This document shows, one piece after another, positions 42,335 through 50,169 of a stretch of 64,000 bases of DNA. Location: contig JAEZFW010000056.1 of NCBI GenBank assembly GCA_023417315.1, positions 1-64,000 of the forward strand. The letters run 5' to 3'. Source of the DNA: Pseudomonadota bacterium. Its GTDB lineage: Bacteria > Pseudomonadota > Gammaproteobacteria > Steroidobacterales > Steroidobacteraceae. The notes under the pieces were generated by a model that saw only the letters and a program-made list of their open reading frames with translations, was not told where the DNA came from and searched no databases. Within the stretch, counting starts at the first letter, position 1. Every line of letters starts with the position of its first letter. The translations under genes and the position numbers were made by a program.

Positions 42335-42738
42335 CTGTATCGAGCACGCAAAAAAAGAGCGTGCGCAACTATTCTCATAATCGCGCACGCCTGCATCCGA
42401 TCGATGGCTCAGGGGGATGGTCCACCATCATCGTAAGCAAGTTGAAAACTTAACTACCGAAGAGACTCCGCATGACACGTCACAGTGACGTTCGAGTTTC
42501 TTATTGCACGAGCTATGCCAGCGCTGGAGCTGGCCTAATTGGCGGGTTTCAGCGTCGCAGGTCGAGCTCGTGTGCACTCAGTGCGTGCATCGAGGGCAAG
42601 CGCATGCGCCAACGATGATCAACGAGCGCATGCGTGTCGGAAAAGTGAACGCAGCAGGCGAGTGAAAGTGTGACGCTCGGCACATCGTCGTGGGACAGTG
42701 TCGCGCGTTCAGCGTGATGTCAGCGATGGGAGGTGGCG
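42335..42738. other. Gene-free stretch of 400 bp with a leftward terminator
   Basis: No protein gene supported. It contains an intrinsic terminator reading leftward near its left end (42350-42390) and the left arm of repeat R12 at its right end. Between them (42391-42714) no signal other than short G/C palindromes (GCGCATGCG-like) is seen. It could hold a small leftward RNA or simply be a 3' untranslated region. Confidence 0.4.
42350..42390 (-). terminator. Strong intrinsic terminator, leftward
   Basis: On the minus strand the stem GCGTGCGCGATTAT pairs with ATAGTTGCGCACGC around a GAGA tetraloop, 14 bp with two G-T wobbles, followed by TCTTTTTTTGC. This is a textbook intrinsic terminator for leftward transcription. 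The nearest leftward gene, the MFS exporter, ends about 350 bp upstream. Confidence 0.8.
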
Positions 42739-42808
42739 TCAGGTGGAGCGTGAGTCTGCTCGCGGGCCTACATCACGTTCATCACTTGCGACACTTTCAT
42801 CACGCGCG
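42715..42808. repeat. Intergenic inverted-arm repeat R12, overlaps MFS 3' end
   Basis: The left arm (42715-42743) reads TGATGTCAGCGATGGGAGG then TGGCGTCAGG. The right arm (42767-42808) reads CCTACATCACGTTCATCACT then TGCGACACTTTCATCACG. The stop of the MFS gene (42739-42741) falls in the left arm, and the last 20 or so codons of that gene are translated from the core and right arm. Confidence 0.78.
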
Positions 42809-44034
42809 TCGTCGGCGCGGACGCGAGTCACGCGCGCGACCAGCAGCGCGCCTGCGCAGAGCAGAGCGGCCGATAGGAGAAAGGCCGCGCCCGGCACATG
42901 CCACTCACGGTGCGCGATGAAGGTGGCGAACACTTGCGTGAAGATCATCGGGCCGATCATGTTCGAGACGCCCATCAGACTGCTGTTGGCGCCTTGTAAT
43001 TGACCTTGCTCGGTCGAGCCGACGAGGCGAGTCATCGAGCCTTGCAAGGCAGGATTGAAGAAGCCCCAGATACACATCGTCACCACGCCTGCGATGTACA
43101 TAGGCGGTGTGTTCGCGATCCCTTGAATCAGAAAGCCGAGCGCGCCTCCGCACAATCCAAGGATCATTGTTCGGCGCTCGCCGAGCGCGCGCACCACGCG
43201 CCCGACCAATCCTGCCTGCACGATGATCTGGCACACGCCTGCGAGCGCAAGCACCAGCCCCACCTGGCTCGTGTCCCATCCGTAGCGATAGCCCATGTAC
43301 AGCACGGCAGTAGCGGGCAGCGCGACGTGCGCGAGATTGCTCAAGAAGCTCACGCTCGCGAGCCCCCATAACTGATGATGCGAACGTAGGAGTCGGAGTG
43401 CACCGATGGGGTTCGCTCTGCTCCAAGAGAACGGCCGGCGCTTCTCGGGTGGAAGCGATTCGGGCAGCACGAACAATCCATAAAGCGCGTTCGCAAGACT
43501 GAAGCTCGCCGCAACCCAGAACGGTAATCGAGGATCGATCTTGCCCAACATGCCGCCGAGTGCGGGACCCACCACGAATCCGAAACCGAACGCCGCGCCT
43601 AACAATCCGAATTTGGATGCGCGTTGCTCTGGCGGGGTCACATCAGCGATGTATGCGCCTGCGGTGCTCACACTCGCGGAAGTGATTCCCGAGAGCACGC
43701 GACCGACGAACAACCAGCCGATCGTCGGCGCGAGCGCCATCAGAACATAGTCGAGTCCGAGCCCAACATTCGATAGCAGGATCACCTTGCGTCGCCCAAA
43801 GCGGTCCGACAACGAGCCGAGCACGGGAGAGAAGATGAACTGCATGAGCGCCCATGCGGTGCCGAACACGCCGTAGATCGCGGCAGCATCCGCCGTATCG
43901 CCGCCCATGAAGTCTTCGATGAGGTTCGGCAACACGGGAATGATGATCCCGATCGCGAACATATCGAGCAGCACCGTGATGAACACGAATGCGAACGCGG
44001 CGCGCCGCTGGGGTAGGGGTGAAGTTCGAGCCAT
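42739..44034 (-). CDS. MFS drug exporter, TetA-like (12 TM)
   Basis: About 431 residues from the ATG at 44034. Motif A is GSLSDRFGRRKVILLS after TM2, and the N-terminus is FVFITVLLDMFAIGIIIPVLPNLIEDFMGG, as in the tetracycline/H+ antiporter group. Twelve helices in two halves. Specificity for tetracycline cannot be claimed; many chromosomal members export other compounds. The final 20 or so residues (after VRADDA) come from repeat R12, so the natural C-terminus has been replaced. The frame extends to 44112 over repeat R13. Confidence 0.88.
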   Translation of the reverse strand: MARTSPLPQRRAAFAFVFITVLLDMFAIGIIIPVLPNLIEDFMGGDTADAAAIYGVFGTAWALMQFIFSPVLGSLSDRFGRRKVILLSNVGLGLDYVLMALAPTIGWLFVGRVLSGITSASVSTAGAYIADVTPPEQRASKFGLLGAAFGFGFVVGPALGGMLGKIDPRLPFWVAASFSLANALYGLFVLPESLPPEKRRPFSWSRANPIGALRLLRSHHQLWGLASVSFLSNLAHVALPATAVLYMGYRYGWDTSQVGLVLALAGVCQIIVQAGLVGRVVRALGERRTMILGLCGGALGFLIQGIANTPPMYIAGVVTMCIWGFFNPALQGSMTRLVGSTEQGQLQGANSSLMGVSNMIGPMIFTQVFATFIAHREWHVPGAAFLLSAALLCAGALLVARVTRVRADDARDESVASDERDVGPRADSRST

Positions 44035-44050
44035 GGATACAATGCAATGC

Positions 44051-44207
44051 GTTCGTGTGGACGTGATACGTGTCGGCGTGCGGACGTCAGAGTGATGCGA
44101 CTGGCGCGACACGCATCGAAGTCGACACTCTGCTCACCTAGAGGTCTGCAGGTCGGACCGAATAGATTGACGTCTACACGTCTACACGTCTACACGTTCG
44201 CACGCAT
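44051..44207. repeat. Intergenic inverted-arm repeat R13
   Basis: The left arm (44051-44092) has units GTGTGGAC, GTGATACG, TGTCGGCG, TGCGGAC and ends GTCAGAG. The right arm (44165-44207) carries three exact 8-mers GTCTACAC and then GTTCGCAC. The right arm ends at the stop codon of the Fpg-like gene (44208-44210). The left arm begins 17 bp before the MFS start. Confidence 0.85.
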
Positions 44208-45107
44208 TCAGCTGCCTCTGCCTTTCTCCCACTCTTCTACGGACTTTGGCCAGTCGTCCTTCAGCAGTCGCGACAGCGCTCGATCGGCCAACATCTTGCC
44301 GCCGGTTTGGCACCGTGGACAGTAGTTCGTTTCGTTCTCGGCGTAGCGAATTCGCTGTATCAACGTGCCGCACACCGGGCAGGGCTTACCGTAGCGTCCG
44401 TGCGCTGCCATTTCTTCGCGGAAGGCTGTGACCTTCTCTGGGAAACTGTCGTTCGTCTCCTCGCGCAGACGCTCAGTCCATTCGAGCAAAGTGACGCGCG
44501 TCGCCTCATGAAGCCGCACCCACTCGGCATCGCTCAACGATTTGGTTTGCGTCATCGGCGACAATTGCGCTCGATGCAAAATTTCGTCGGAGTACGCGTT
44601 TCCGATTCCGCTCAGGATCGTTGGATCCGTCAGCGCGCGTTTGAGCGTGTGATTGCGTTCCTGCATTCGATCCCGGAACTCGGCGAAACCATGCTCCAGA
44701 ACTTCGAGACCGCCGCGATCGAACTCCGCTAACGCCGCCTCACCTTGTGTGAGATGAAGCGACGCTCGACGTTTCGTGCCCGCTTCTGTCAGCGTCAGCA
44801 CGCCATTCTCGAACTCCAGATGCAGCAGCGCAGGCCGAACCTTGCGAGCACGATCGCGGTCGTACCAATGGAGCCGCCCAGCGATCATGAGGTGGAGGAT
44901 CATCCAGACATCGTTTCCGAGGCCGATGCCAATCCTCTTCCCCAGGCGGCGCAGCGTCCGCACCTCTTGCCCCACGCACGCACTGATCGGCGGGTCCACA
45001 GATCGCAACAAGAACGGATTCTTGATGACCACATTCTCGAGACGCTGCCCGACGATGCGGCGCTCGAGCGCTTCTATATAGACGACGATGTCGGGAAGCT
45101 CGGGCAT
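44208..45107 (-). CDS. Fpg/Nei family DNA glycosylase
   Basis: 299 residues. The N-terminus is MPELPD, with the catalytic Pro2 and Glu3 retained (Fpg proper has PELPE). An Lys is retained at the RRLGKRIGI position. The H2TH region reads LSGIGNAYSDEILHRAQLSPM. The C-terminal zinc finger has four cysteines (CPVC and CPRC). It excises oxidised bases with lyase activity. Whether it is closer to Fpg or Nei cannot be decided by eye. Stop abuts repeat R13, start is near repeat R14. Confidence 0.9.
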   Translation of the reverse strand: MPELPDIVVYIEALERRIVGQRLENVVIKNPFLLRSVDPPISACVGQEVRTLRRLGKRIGIGLGNDVWMILHLMIAGRLHWYDRDRARKVRPALLHLEFENGVLTLTEAGTKRRASLHLTQGEAALAEFDRGGLEVLEHGFAEFRDRMQERNHTLKRALTDPTILSGIGNAYSDEILHRAQLSPMTQTKSLSDAEWVRLHEATRVTLLEWTERLREETNDSFPEKVTAFREEMAAHGRYGKPCPVCGTLIQRIRYAENETNYCPRCQTGGKMLADRALSRLLKDDWPKSVEEWEKGRGS

Positions 45108-45128
45108 TCCGGCGCGCTACGCTGCGCG

Positions 45129-45303
45129 GGCCAACTGTTCAACTGGCCACTGGCCAGAAAAATGTTCAACCACATCGAAGCACTCGATCGCCGAGGCGAC
45201 GGGAGGCCCATCTCTTCCTTTGGCCAGGTGCCAGTGGCCGCTAGCCAGCGGCATATCGGTCTCCTTCTGGCCAGTTCGCCAGTGGCCAGTTCGCCAGTTG
45301 GCC
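45129..45303. repeat. Intergenic inverted-arm repeat R14 with an internal third arm
   Basis: The left arm (45129-45160) runs GGCCAACTGTTC, AACTGGCCACTGG, CCAGAA. The right arm (45265-45303) is its reverse complement plus one additional 8-bp unit (GAACTGGC when read in complement). A third, shorter run of the same kind (45220-45252, TTGGCCAGGTGCCAGTGGCC then GCTAGCCAGCGG) sits in the core and resembles the right arm of R1. Confidence 0.88.
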
Positions 45304-45314
45304 GTACAGCTATT

Positions 45315-46505
45315 TCACAGCTCCCTGAGTCCCGTCGTAATCGGCAGTCGTGCTGCGCGGAAGCTCGGCAATAAGCCGCCGATGAAGCCGAGTATGAGTG
45401 CGTAAATCAATCCCTGCATCAGCAGCTCTGGCGTGACGTTGAACGCGAAGCTGAGTTGACTGAAAGAACCGAAATTGAGGGTCGAGGCGCGGATGCCATT
45501 GAATGCGAAATAGGAGATCAGCATACCCAAGATGCTACCGATGAAGGCCAGCAACAATGCCTCGGCGATCACGGAGATCATGACTGGAAACGATCCGAAA
45601 CCGAGCGCACGCAATGTCGCGATCTCGCGCGTCCGCGCCGAGACGGCGGAATACATCGTATTGAGCGCGGCGAAGACGGCGCCTAAGCCCATCAGCAGCG
45701 CGACGCTGAAGCCGAGCCCGGTGATCATCGTTCGCAATCCTTCGGATTGCTCTTCGTAAAATGCCTTCTCCGTATAGACCTTCGTGTTGACCCGAGGATC
45801 GTTCGAGAGCGAATCCTTGAGAGCTGTGAGCGCATCGACACTCGTCAGCTTTGCACGCACCGATTGATAGGAATTGCCGCGGTTGTAGGCACCTTGCAGC
45901 ACGGTGGCATCGGTCCACACTTCCGATTCCGAGACGCTGCCTTGGTCTTCGAACTTACCGACGATGGTCCAATCGGTCGTGCCCCAGCGAACCGTGTTAC
46001 CCACGACCATGCCCTGAAACTCCGCGGCTGCGCCCGCACCGACGATCACCTCGAACGTGCCGGGCACGAACATGCGTCCTTCGGTGATGCGGAAGTTGTC
46101 TCGAAGCTTCGGGGCATTCGGGCCGACGCCGCGAAACGGCACGTTCGCAGGCGTGCCGGTGCTTTGCAGCGGCACGTCGACGATGACGTAGAGCTCGGCG
46201 GATGCGATGGCACCATCCGCATCGCGAGCAATGTGCGGCGAGTCCATGATGATGCGCGCCTGATCCTGACCGAAGCCGCTGCTCAACTCGTCGCTCGATC
46301 CCCCGCGCAGAACGATCGCGATGTCCGGAGAGCCCGAGTAATCGAGCGCTGCGCGGAACCCTTCGCGAATCGACAGCACACCCACCAATACGGTCACCAC
46401 GCCTGCGATGCCGATGAGCGCGACGATCGATGATGCGAATCGCTGCCGCATGTTGCGCACGTTCATCGCGGTAATCGCAACCGCCTGTGAAGCCGATCCG
46501 GACAT
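45315..46505 (-). CDS. ABC transporter permease, FtsX/MacB-type (1)
   Basis: 396 residues. N-terminal membrane helix (ASSIVALIGIAGVVTVLVGVLSIREG), a large periplasmic domain (about 45-265), then three helices in the FtsX domain (SVALLMGLGAVFAALNTMYSAVSARTREIATLRALGFG, MISVIAEALLLAFIGSILGMLISYF, LLMQGLIYALILGFIGGLLPSFRAARL). The REIATLRALG motif is the FtsX coupling region. Third in the leftward adaptor-ATPase-permease-permease order; separated from permease 2 by repeat R15. Confidence 0.9.
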   Translation of the reverse strand: MSGSASQAVAITAMNVRNMRQRFASSIVALIGIAGVVTVLVGVLSIREGFRAALDYSGSPDIAIVLRGGSSDELSSGFGQDQARIIMDSPHIARDADGAIASAELYVIVDVPLQSTGTPANVPFRGVGPNAPKLRDNFRITEGRMFVPGTFEVIVGAGAAAEFQGMVVGNTVRWGTTDWTIVGKFEDQGSVSESEVWTDATVLQGAYNRGNSYQSVRAKLTSVDALTALKDSLSNDPRVNTKVYTEKAFYEEQSEGLRTMITGLGFSVALLMGLGAVFAALNTMYSAVSARTREIATLRALGFGSFPVMISVIAEALLLAFIGSILGMLISYFAFNGIRASTLNFGSFSQLSFAFNVTPELLMQGLIYALILGFIGGLLPSFRAARLPITTGLREL

Positions 46506-46522
46506 AGATATTCCTCTCAGAG

Positions 46523-46619
46523 AAGCGAAGTGATGAGGTGACGAAGTCAGAAGCGCCCTCGAGCGCTGGAATGATTCTTTTCTGACTTCGTCACCCCGTC
46601 ACCTCGTCACTTCGTCACC
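46523..46619. repeat. Intergenic inverted-arm repeat R15 inside the ABC operon
   Basis: The left arm (46523-46554) reads AAGCGAAGTGATGAGGTGAC then GAAGTCAGAAG. The right arm (46578-46619) reads TTTCTGACTTCGTCAC then CCCGTCACCTCGTCAC then TTCGTCACC. Units are GTGACGA(A/G) 8-mers, as in R2. It lies between two permease genes that should be co-transcribed and ends 7 bp before the next stop codon. Confidence 0.9.
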
Positions 46620-46626
46620 TAAAAGC

Positions 46627-47775
46627 TCAGGTTCTTCGTAGTGCATCCACGATCTTGAGCTGCCACGCTTGCACCGCGGGGAGCGCGCTTGCGAGCCCGC
46701 CGAGAACGATCGCCAGCGCGCCGCCGACGATGAACGTCGACGTCGGCATGCCGAGCGTTGGGAAATACTGTGCCAGCGCCTTGCCGATGCCGACTGCGGC
46801 GCCGCTTGCGAGAGTAAGTCCGATCGCCGCACCCAGCAGCGTGAGCAGCATCGCCTCTGCGAGGACGAGGCCGGTGACGGAGCCGCGCGCGAATCCAATC
46901 GTCTTCATGACCGCGAGCTCATTCGTACGCTCACGCACGGATTGTCCCATCGTGTTCGCGATGACGAGCAGCAGCGTGAAGAACACGGCGCTGGCAACGG
47001 CGGTCACGAGCGCACCGATGTTACCCATCTGATTGGCCCACGCCTGCATGAAGGCCTTCTCGTTGTCCGTCTTCGTCTCGCTCGAAGAATTCGCGAACAA
47101 GGCATCGATCCTGTCGGCGATCTCCACCGAGCGGTTCGGATCATCGACTCGCAGCACGATCATGCCGAGTGTGTCTTCGCCGAATGTGCGCGCCTCGTCG
47201 AGGTACTCGTGATGGAAGAACAAGCTCGCACTGTCGTTGCTCGCGGAGAAGATTGCGCGGATGTTCATCTGCCAGATCTGAGTGCCATCTTGATTGGAGT
47301 AGATGTTCGAGCGCACCGGGATCGAGTCGCCGACTTTCCAGCCGAACCGATCGGCCGTGGCCTTGCCGACGATCACACCGGCGCGATCGTTGATCCACGT
47401 CGTGCGCTCTTCGTCGGTGAGCTCGTACTCGGGATAGACCTGGAGAAATGTTTCAGGATCGACTGCGAACGTGAACACCTGATTGCGATCGTCCTGATAG
47501 ACGCCACCGAACCACGAATACGGCGTTGCAACCTTTACGCCTTCGATGCCGCGTACCCGCGTGAGATAACTTTCCGGCAGGGGCTGGATGAAGGTCACTT
47601 TGTGCATCGTGATGAGGCGATCTGCGCCGGCGAGCTCGGCGCCGCCGGTCAAAGCGGCCTTCATGGTCTGCAAGATGCCGAACAGCAAGAACGCGACGAC
47701 GATCGAGGCCAATGTCAGCCACGTGCGCAAACGCTTGCGCTGGAGATTCGACCAGAGAAGAGGGAGGTATTTCAT
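46627..47775 (-). CDS. ABC transporter permease, FtsX/MacB-type (2)
   Basis: 382 residues. Same architecture as permease 1: N-terminal helix (TWLTLASIVVAFLLFGILQTM), periplasmic domain with YSWFGGVYQDDRNQVFTF, and a C-terminal FtsX domain with NELAVMKTIGFARGSVTGLVLAEAMLLTLLGAAIG. The two permeases presumably form a heterodimer with the ATPase, as in MacB- or LolCDE-like systems. Its start region is followed (leftward upstream) by repeat R16. Confidence 0.9.
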   Translation of the reverse strand: MKYLPLLWSNLQRKRLRTWLTLASIVVAFLLFGILQTMKAALTGGAELAGADRLITMHKVTFIQPLPESYLTRVRGIEGVKVATPYSWFGGVYQDDRNQVFTFAVDPETFLQVYPEYELTDEERTTWINDRAGVIVGKATADRFGWKVGDSIPVRSNIYSNQDGTQIWQMNIRAIFSASNDSASLFFHHEYLDEARTFGEDTLGMIVLRVDDPNRSVEIADRIDALFANSSSETKTDNEKAFMQAWANQMGNIGALVTAVASAVFFTLLLVIANTMGQSVRERTNELAVMKTIGFARGSVTGLVLAEAMLLTLLGAAIGLTLASGAAVGIGKALAQYFPTLGMPTSTFIVGGALAIVLGGLASALPAVQAWQLKIVDALRRT

Positions 47776-47934
47776 GGGCTGTAGGCTCTAGGTTGTAGGC
47801 CGTAGTCAGATGAAGAGCGGCTGTAGGCCGTAGGCTGTAGCCAGAGGGAAGAAGGCCAGGATTTAGCTGGAAGCTTGAGGCAGGCATCGGAACACATCGT
47901 CTTCGCTCCTTCTTGCTACAGCCTACAGCCTTCC
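47776..47934. repeat. Intergenic inverted-arm repeat R16 with duplicated left arm
   Basis: The first left arm (47776-47810) has units GGCTGTA, GGCTCTA, GGTTGTA, GGCCGTA then GTCAGA. A second left arm (47819-47846) has GGCTGTA, GGCCGTA, GGCTGTA then GCCAGAG. A single right arm (47911-47934) reads TTGCTACAGCCTACAGCC. It separates permease 2 from the ATPase gene. Confidence 0.88.
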
Positions 47935-47940
47935 TTGCGC

Positions 47941-48636
47941 TCACGCCGCTTCTACGGCGCTTTCCAGTCTGCCCTTCTCGAGATGCAACGTATGTTTCGC
48001 ACGCGCGGCCGCGTGCGGATCGTGCGTGACCATGACGATCGTCTTGCCTTGCTGCTCGTTCAGCGCCTGCAAGAGATCGAGGACCTCATCGCCTGACTTG
48101 CGATCGAGATCGCCCGTGGGCTCGTCGCAGAGCAAGAGCGTCGGATCCGAAACGATGGCGCGTGCGATGCCGACGCGCTGCTCCTGACCGCCGGAGAGCT
48201 CGCGCGGTTTGTGTTTCGCGCGATCGGCGAGGCCGACGAGGCTCAATGCCGCTTCCGCGCGCTTGCGACGCTCTGAGGCCGACAGCTTGGTCAGCAACAA
48301 CGGCAGCTCGACGTTGCGCTGCGCGCTGAGCACCGGCAACAAGTTGTACATCTGGAATACGAAACCGACGTGATTGGCGCGCCAGCGGCCGAGCTGCGCA
48401 TCGTTCATCGTATCGATACGTTGTCCGGCAACTTCGATCGAGCCCGCCGTCGGGCGATCGAGGCCGCCGATCAAGTTCAACAGCGTGGACTTACCCGAAC
48501 CGGAGGGCCCCATCAACGCGAGGAAGTCGCCTTTCGGAATATCGAGGTCGAGTGCCTGCAGCACGTGAACGGTTTCGGCACCGCGCCTATAGTCCTTGGC
48601 GAGCCCGCGACATCGCACCAAAACGTCTGCACTCAC
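47941..48636 (-). CDS. ABC transporter ATP-binding protein (LolD/MacB-type)
   Basis: 231 residues. Walker A GPSGSGKST (about residues 42-50), Q-loop FVFQMYNLLPVL, signature LSGGQEQRVGIARAI, Walker B LLLCDEPTGDLD, and H-loop VTHDPHAA. MacB/LolD branch of the ABC superfamily. Begins the tail of the operon after the adaptor gene (23 bp gap); coupled to two FtsX-type permeases downstream. Confidence 0.95.
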   Translation of the reverse strand: MSADVLVRCRGLAKDYRRGAETVHVLQALDLDIPKGDFLALMGPSGSGKSTLLNLIGGLDRPTAGSIEVAGQRIDTMNDAQLGRWRANHVGFVFQMYNLLPVLSAQRNVELPLLLTKLSASERRKRAEAALSLVGLADRAKHKPRELSGGQEQRVGIARAIVSDPTLLLCDEPTGDLDRKSGDEVLDLLQALNEQQGKTIVMVTHDPHAAARAKHTLHLEKGRLESAVEAA

Positions 48637-48659
48637 GATCGTTCCCCTTTTTCGCTTAG

Positions 48660-49898
48660 TTAACGATTCCCGACCTTTACGGGTGCGCCTTCGGCGAGCC
48701 CTTCCACCTGCCGAGCCACGACGACATCGCCCGCGTTGAGCCCGGCGACGACTTCGATGCTCCCGCTTCTCTCTCCCGCGGTGCGCACTGCGACGCGCTC
48801 GACGGCTTCATCCTTCACACGCCATACATAAGTGTTCTCGCCGTCGCGGAACACAGCATCGGACGGTACGCGCATCGTGGGGCGTGTGCTCGCAGTGGCT
48901 TCAGCGGGTCGATCCTCCAAGAACGTCACCTTGACGCCCATCTGCGGAAGGATGCGCGGCTCGAGAACATCGAAGGCGATGCGCACGCGCACAGTGGCCT
49001 TTTGGCGATCGGCAGTTGGCACGACGTTGATCACGTGACTTGGAATGGTCCAGTCCGGATAAGCGTCGAGCACGGCTTCGGTTCGCTGGTTCGGGCGCAC
49101 GCGGTTGATGAAGGCTTCGTTGACATCGACCTCGATCTCGCGCGAATCCATGTCAACGATTGTCGCGATACCGGTCCGCGTGAAGCCGCCGCCCGCGGAC
49201 ATCGGGGAGACGATCTCGCCCGGCTGTGCGTCTTTCGAGACGATGACCCCATCGAATGGTGCTCTTACGAGCAGATCATCGAGGTCTTGTTCGCGCACGC
49301 GCACCGTGCCCTCGGCGACCCGCACTTGGCTGCGGGTCGCTTCGAGCCGCGCGCGCAACGCTGCGACTTCCGATTCCGCTTGATCGAGCGCTGCTTCGCT
49401 CACGAGCTTGTCGGAGCGCAGTTGCGAGGTGCGGCGCAGGTTGCGCTCGGCTTCGGCGAGCCGCACTTCGATTTCTCGCAGCTCGGTGCGAGCTGCTTCC
49501 AATTGTCGCTTCGCAAGATCGTGGAGCGGGCGCATCGTGGTGTCGTCCAAGCGCGCGAGGAGTTGACCCTCTTTGACGCTCATACCTTCTTCGATGTGGA
49601 GCTCGGCGATCTTTCCCGTCACCTTCGATGACACCGTCGCTTGCCTGCGGGCAACGACATACCCAGATGCATTGAGAACGGCAGACCCAGATGAAGCCCC
49701 GCCAGAAGTGGCGACGACCGTTACAGTTTGTACTTCGATCGCACGGTCTCGCAAAAGCGCATACGCTGCCGCGGCGAGCGCGAGAAGCAACACGATAGCG
49801 ATGAGCCATTTGTAGATCGGGCTCGAGTTGCCGTCCCTGTCGGGTTCGGGACCGCGCTCGATGCGGAGACTTTCCAGCGCTTTCTGATCGAATGACAT
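48660..49898 (-). CDS. HlyD/MacA-type periplasmic adaptor
   Basis: 412 residues. One N-terminal membrane anchor (YKWLIAIVLLLALAAAAYALL, about 30-50). A biotinyl-lipoyl-like hairpin domain (NASGYVVARRQATVSSKVTGKIAELHIEEGMSVKEGQLLARLD), a long alpha-helical hairpin (about 130-210), then the beta-barrel and membrane-proximal parts (VRIAFDVLEPRILPQMGVKVTF). It is the first gene of the leftward efflux operon and would link the permease complex to an outer-membrane factor encoded elsewhere. Confidence 0.92.
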   Translation of the reverse strand: MSFDQKALESLRIERGPEPDRDGNSSPIYKWLIAIVLLLALAAAAYALLRDRAIEVQTVTVVATSGGASSGSAVLNASGYVVARRQATVSSKVTGKIAELHIEEGMSVKEGQLLARLDDTTMRPLHDLAKRQLEAARTELREIEVRLAEAERNLRRTSQLRSDKLVSEAALDQAESEVAALRARLEATRSQVRVAEGTVRVREQDLDDLLVRAPFDGVIVSKDAQPGEIVSPMSAGGGFTRTGIATIVDMDSREIEVDVNEAFINRVRPNQRTEAVLDAYPDWTIPSHVINVVPTADRQKATVRVRIAFDVLEPRILPQMGVKVTFLEDRPAEATASTRPTMRVPSDAVFRDGENTYVWRVKDEAVERVAVRTAGERSGSIEVVAGLNAGDVVVARQVEGLAEGAPVKVGNR

Positions 49899-50169
49899 TG
49901 CGACTTAAGCGATCCTTCCCACGTTGTTGTATATAAGCGCTGGTCGAGCTCTCGAATGTCCGGCTCGACCCAGGCTTGCTGCTTATTCCTGAAGATCCGC
50001 GTCGTGTGACGGACGGGTAGACTCGTAGTCCTCCCTTCGCCCGCGATTCTAATCTGGTCCCCAACCCTGCACTAACACCTTATCGGCCAACGGCGGCAGA
50101 TCACCGGTGATGTGCAGATCTCGCGATTCACGCTCAAGGACGAGTATGACGTCCGGATTCCGACAGTGA

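Noticed and set aside
50049..50169. Possible gene remnant downstream of the histidine kinase (frame reads ITGDVQISRFTLKDEYDVRIP)
   Set aside because: Only a short stretch of coding-like sequence with no start or family match. It could be a decayed gene, but evidence is too thin for a feature.
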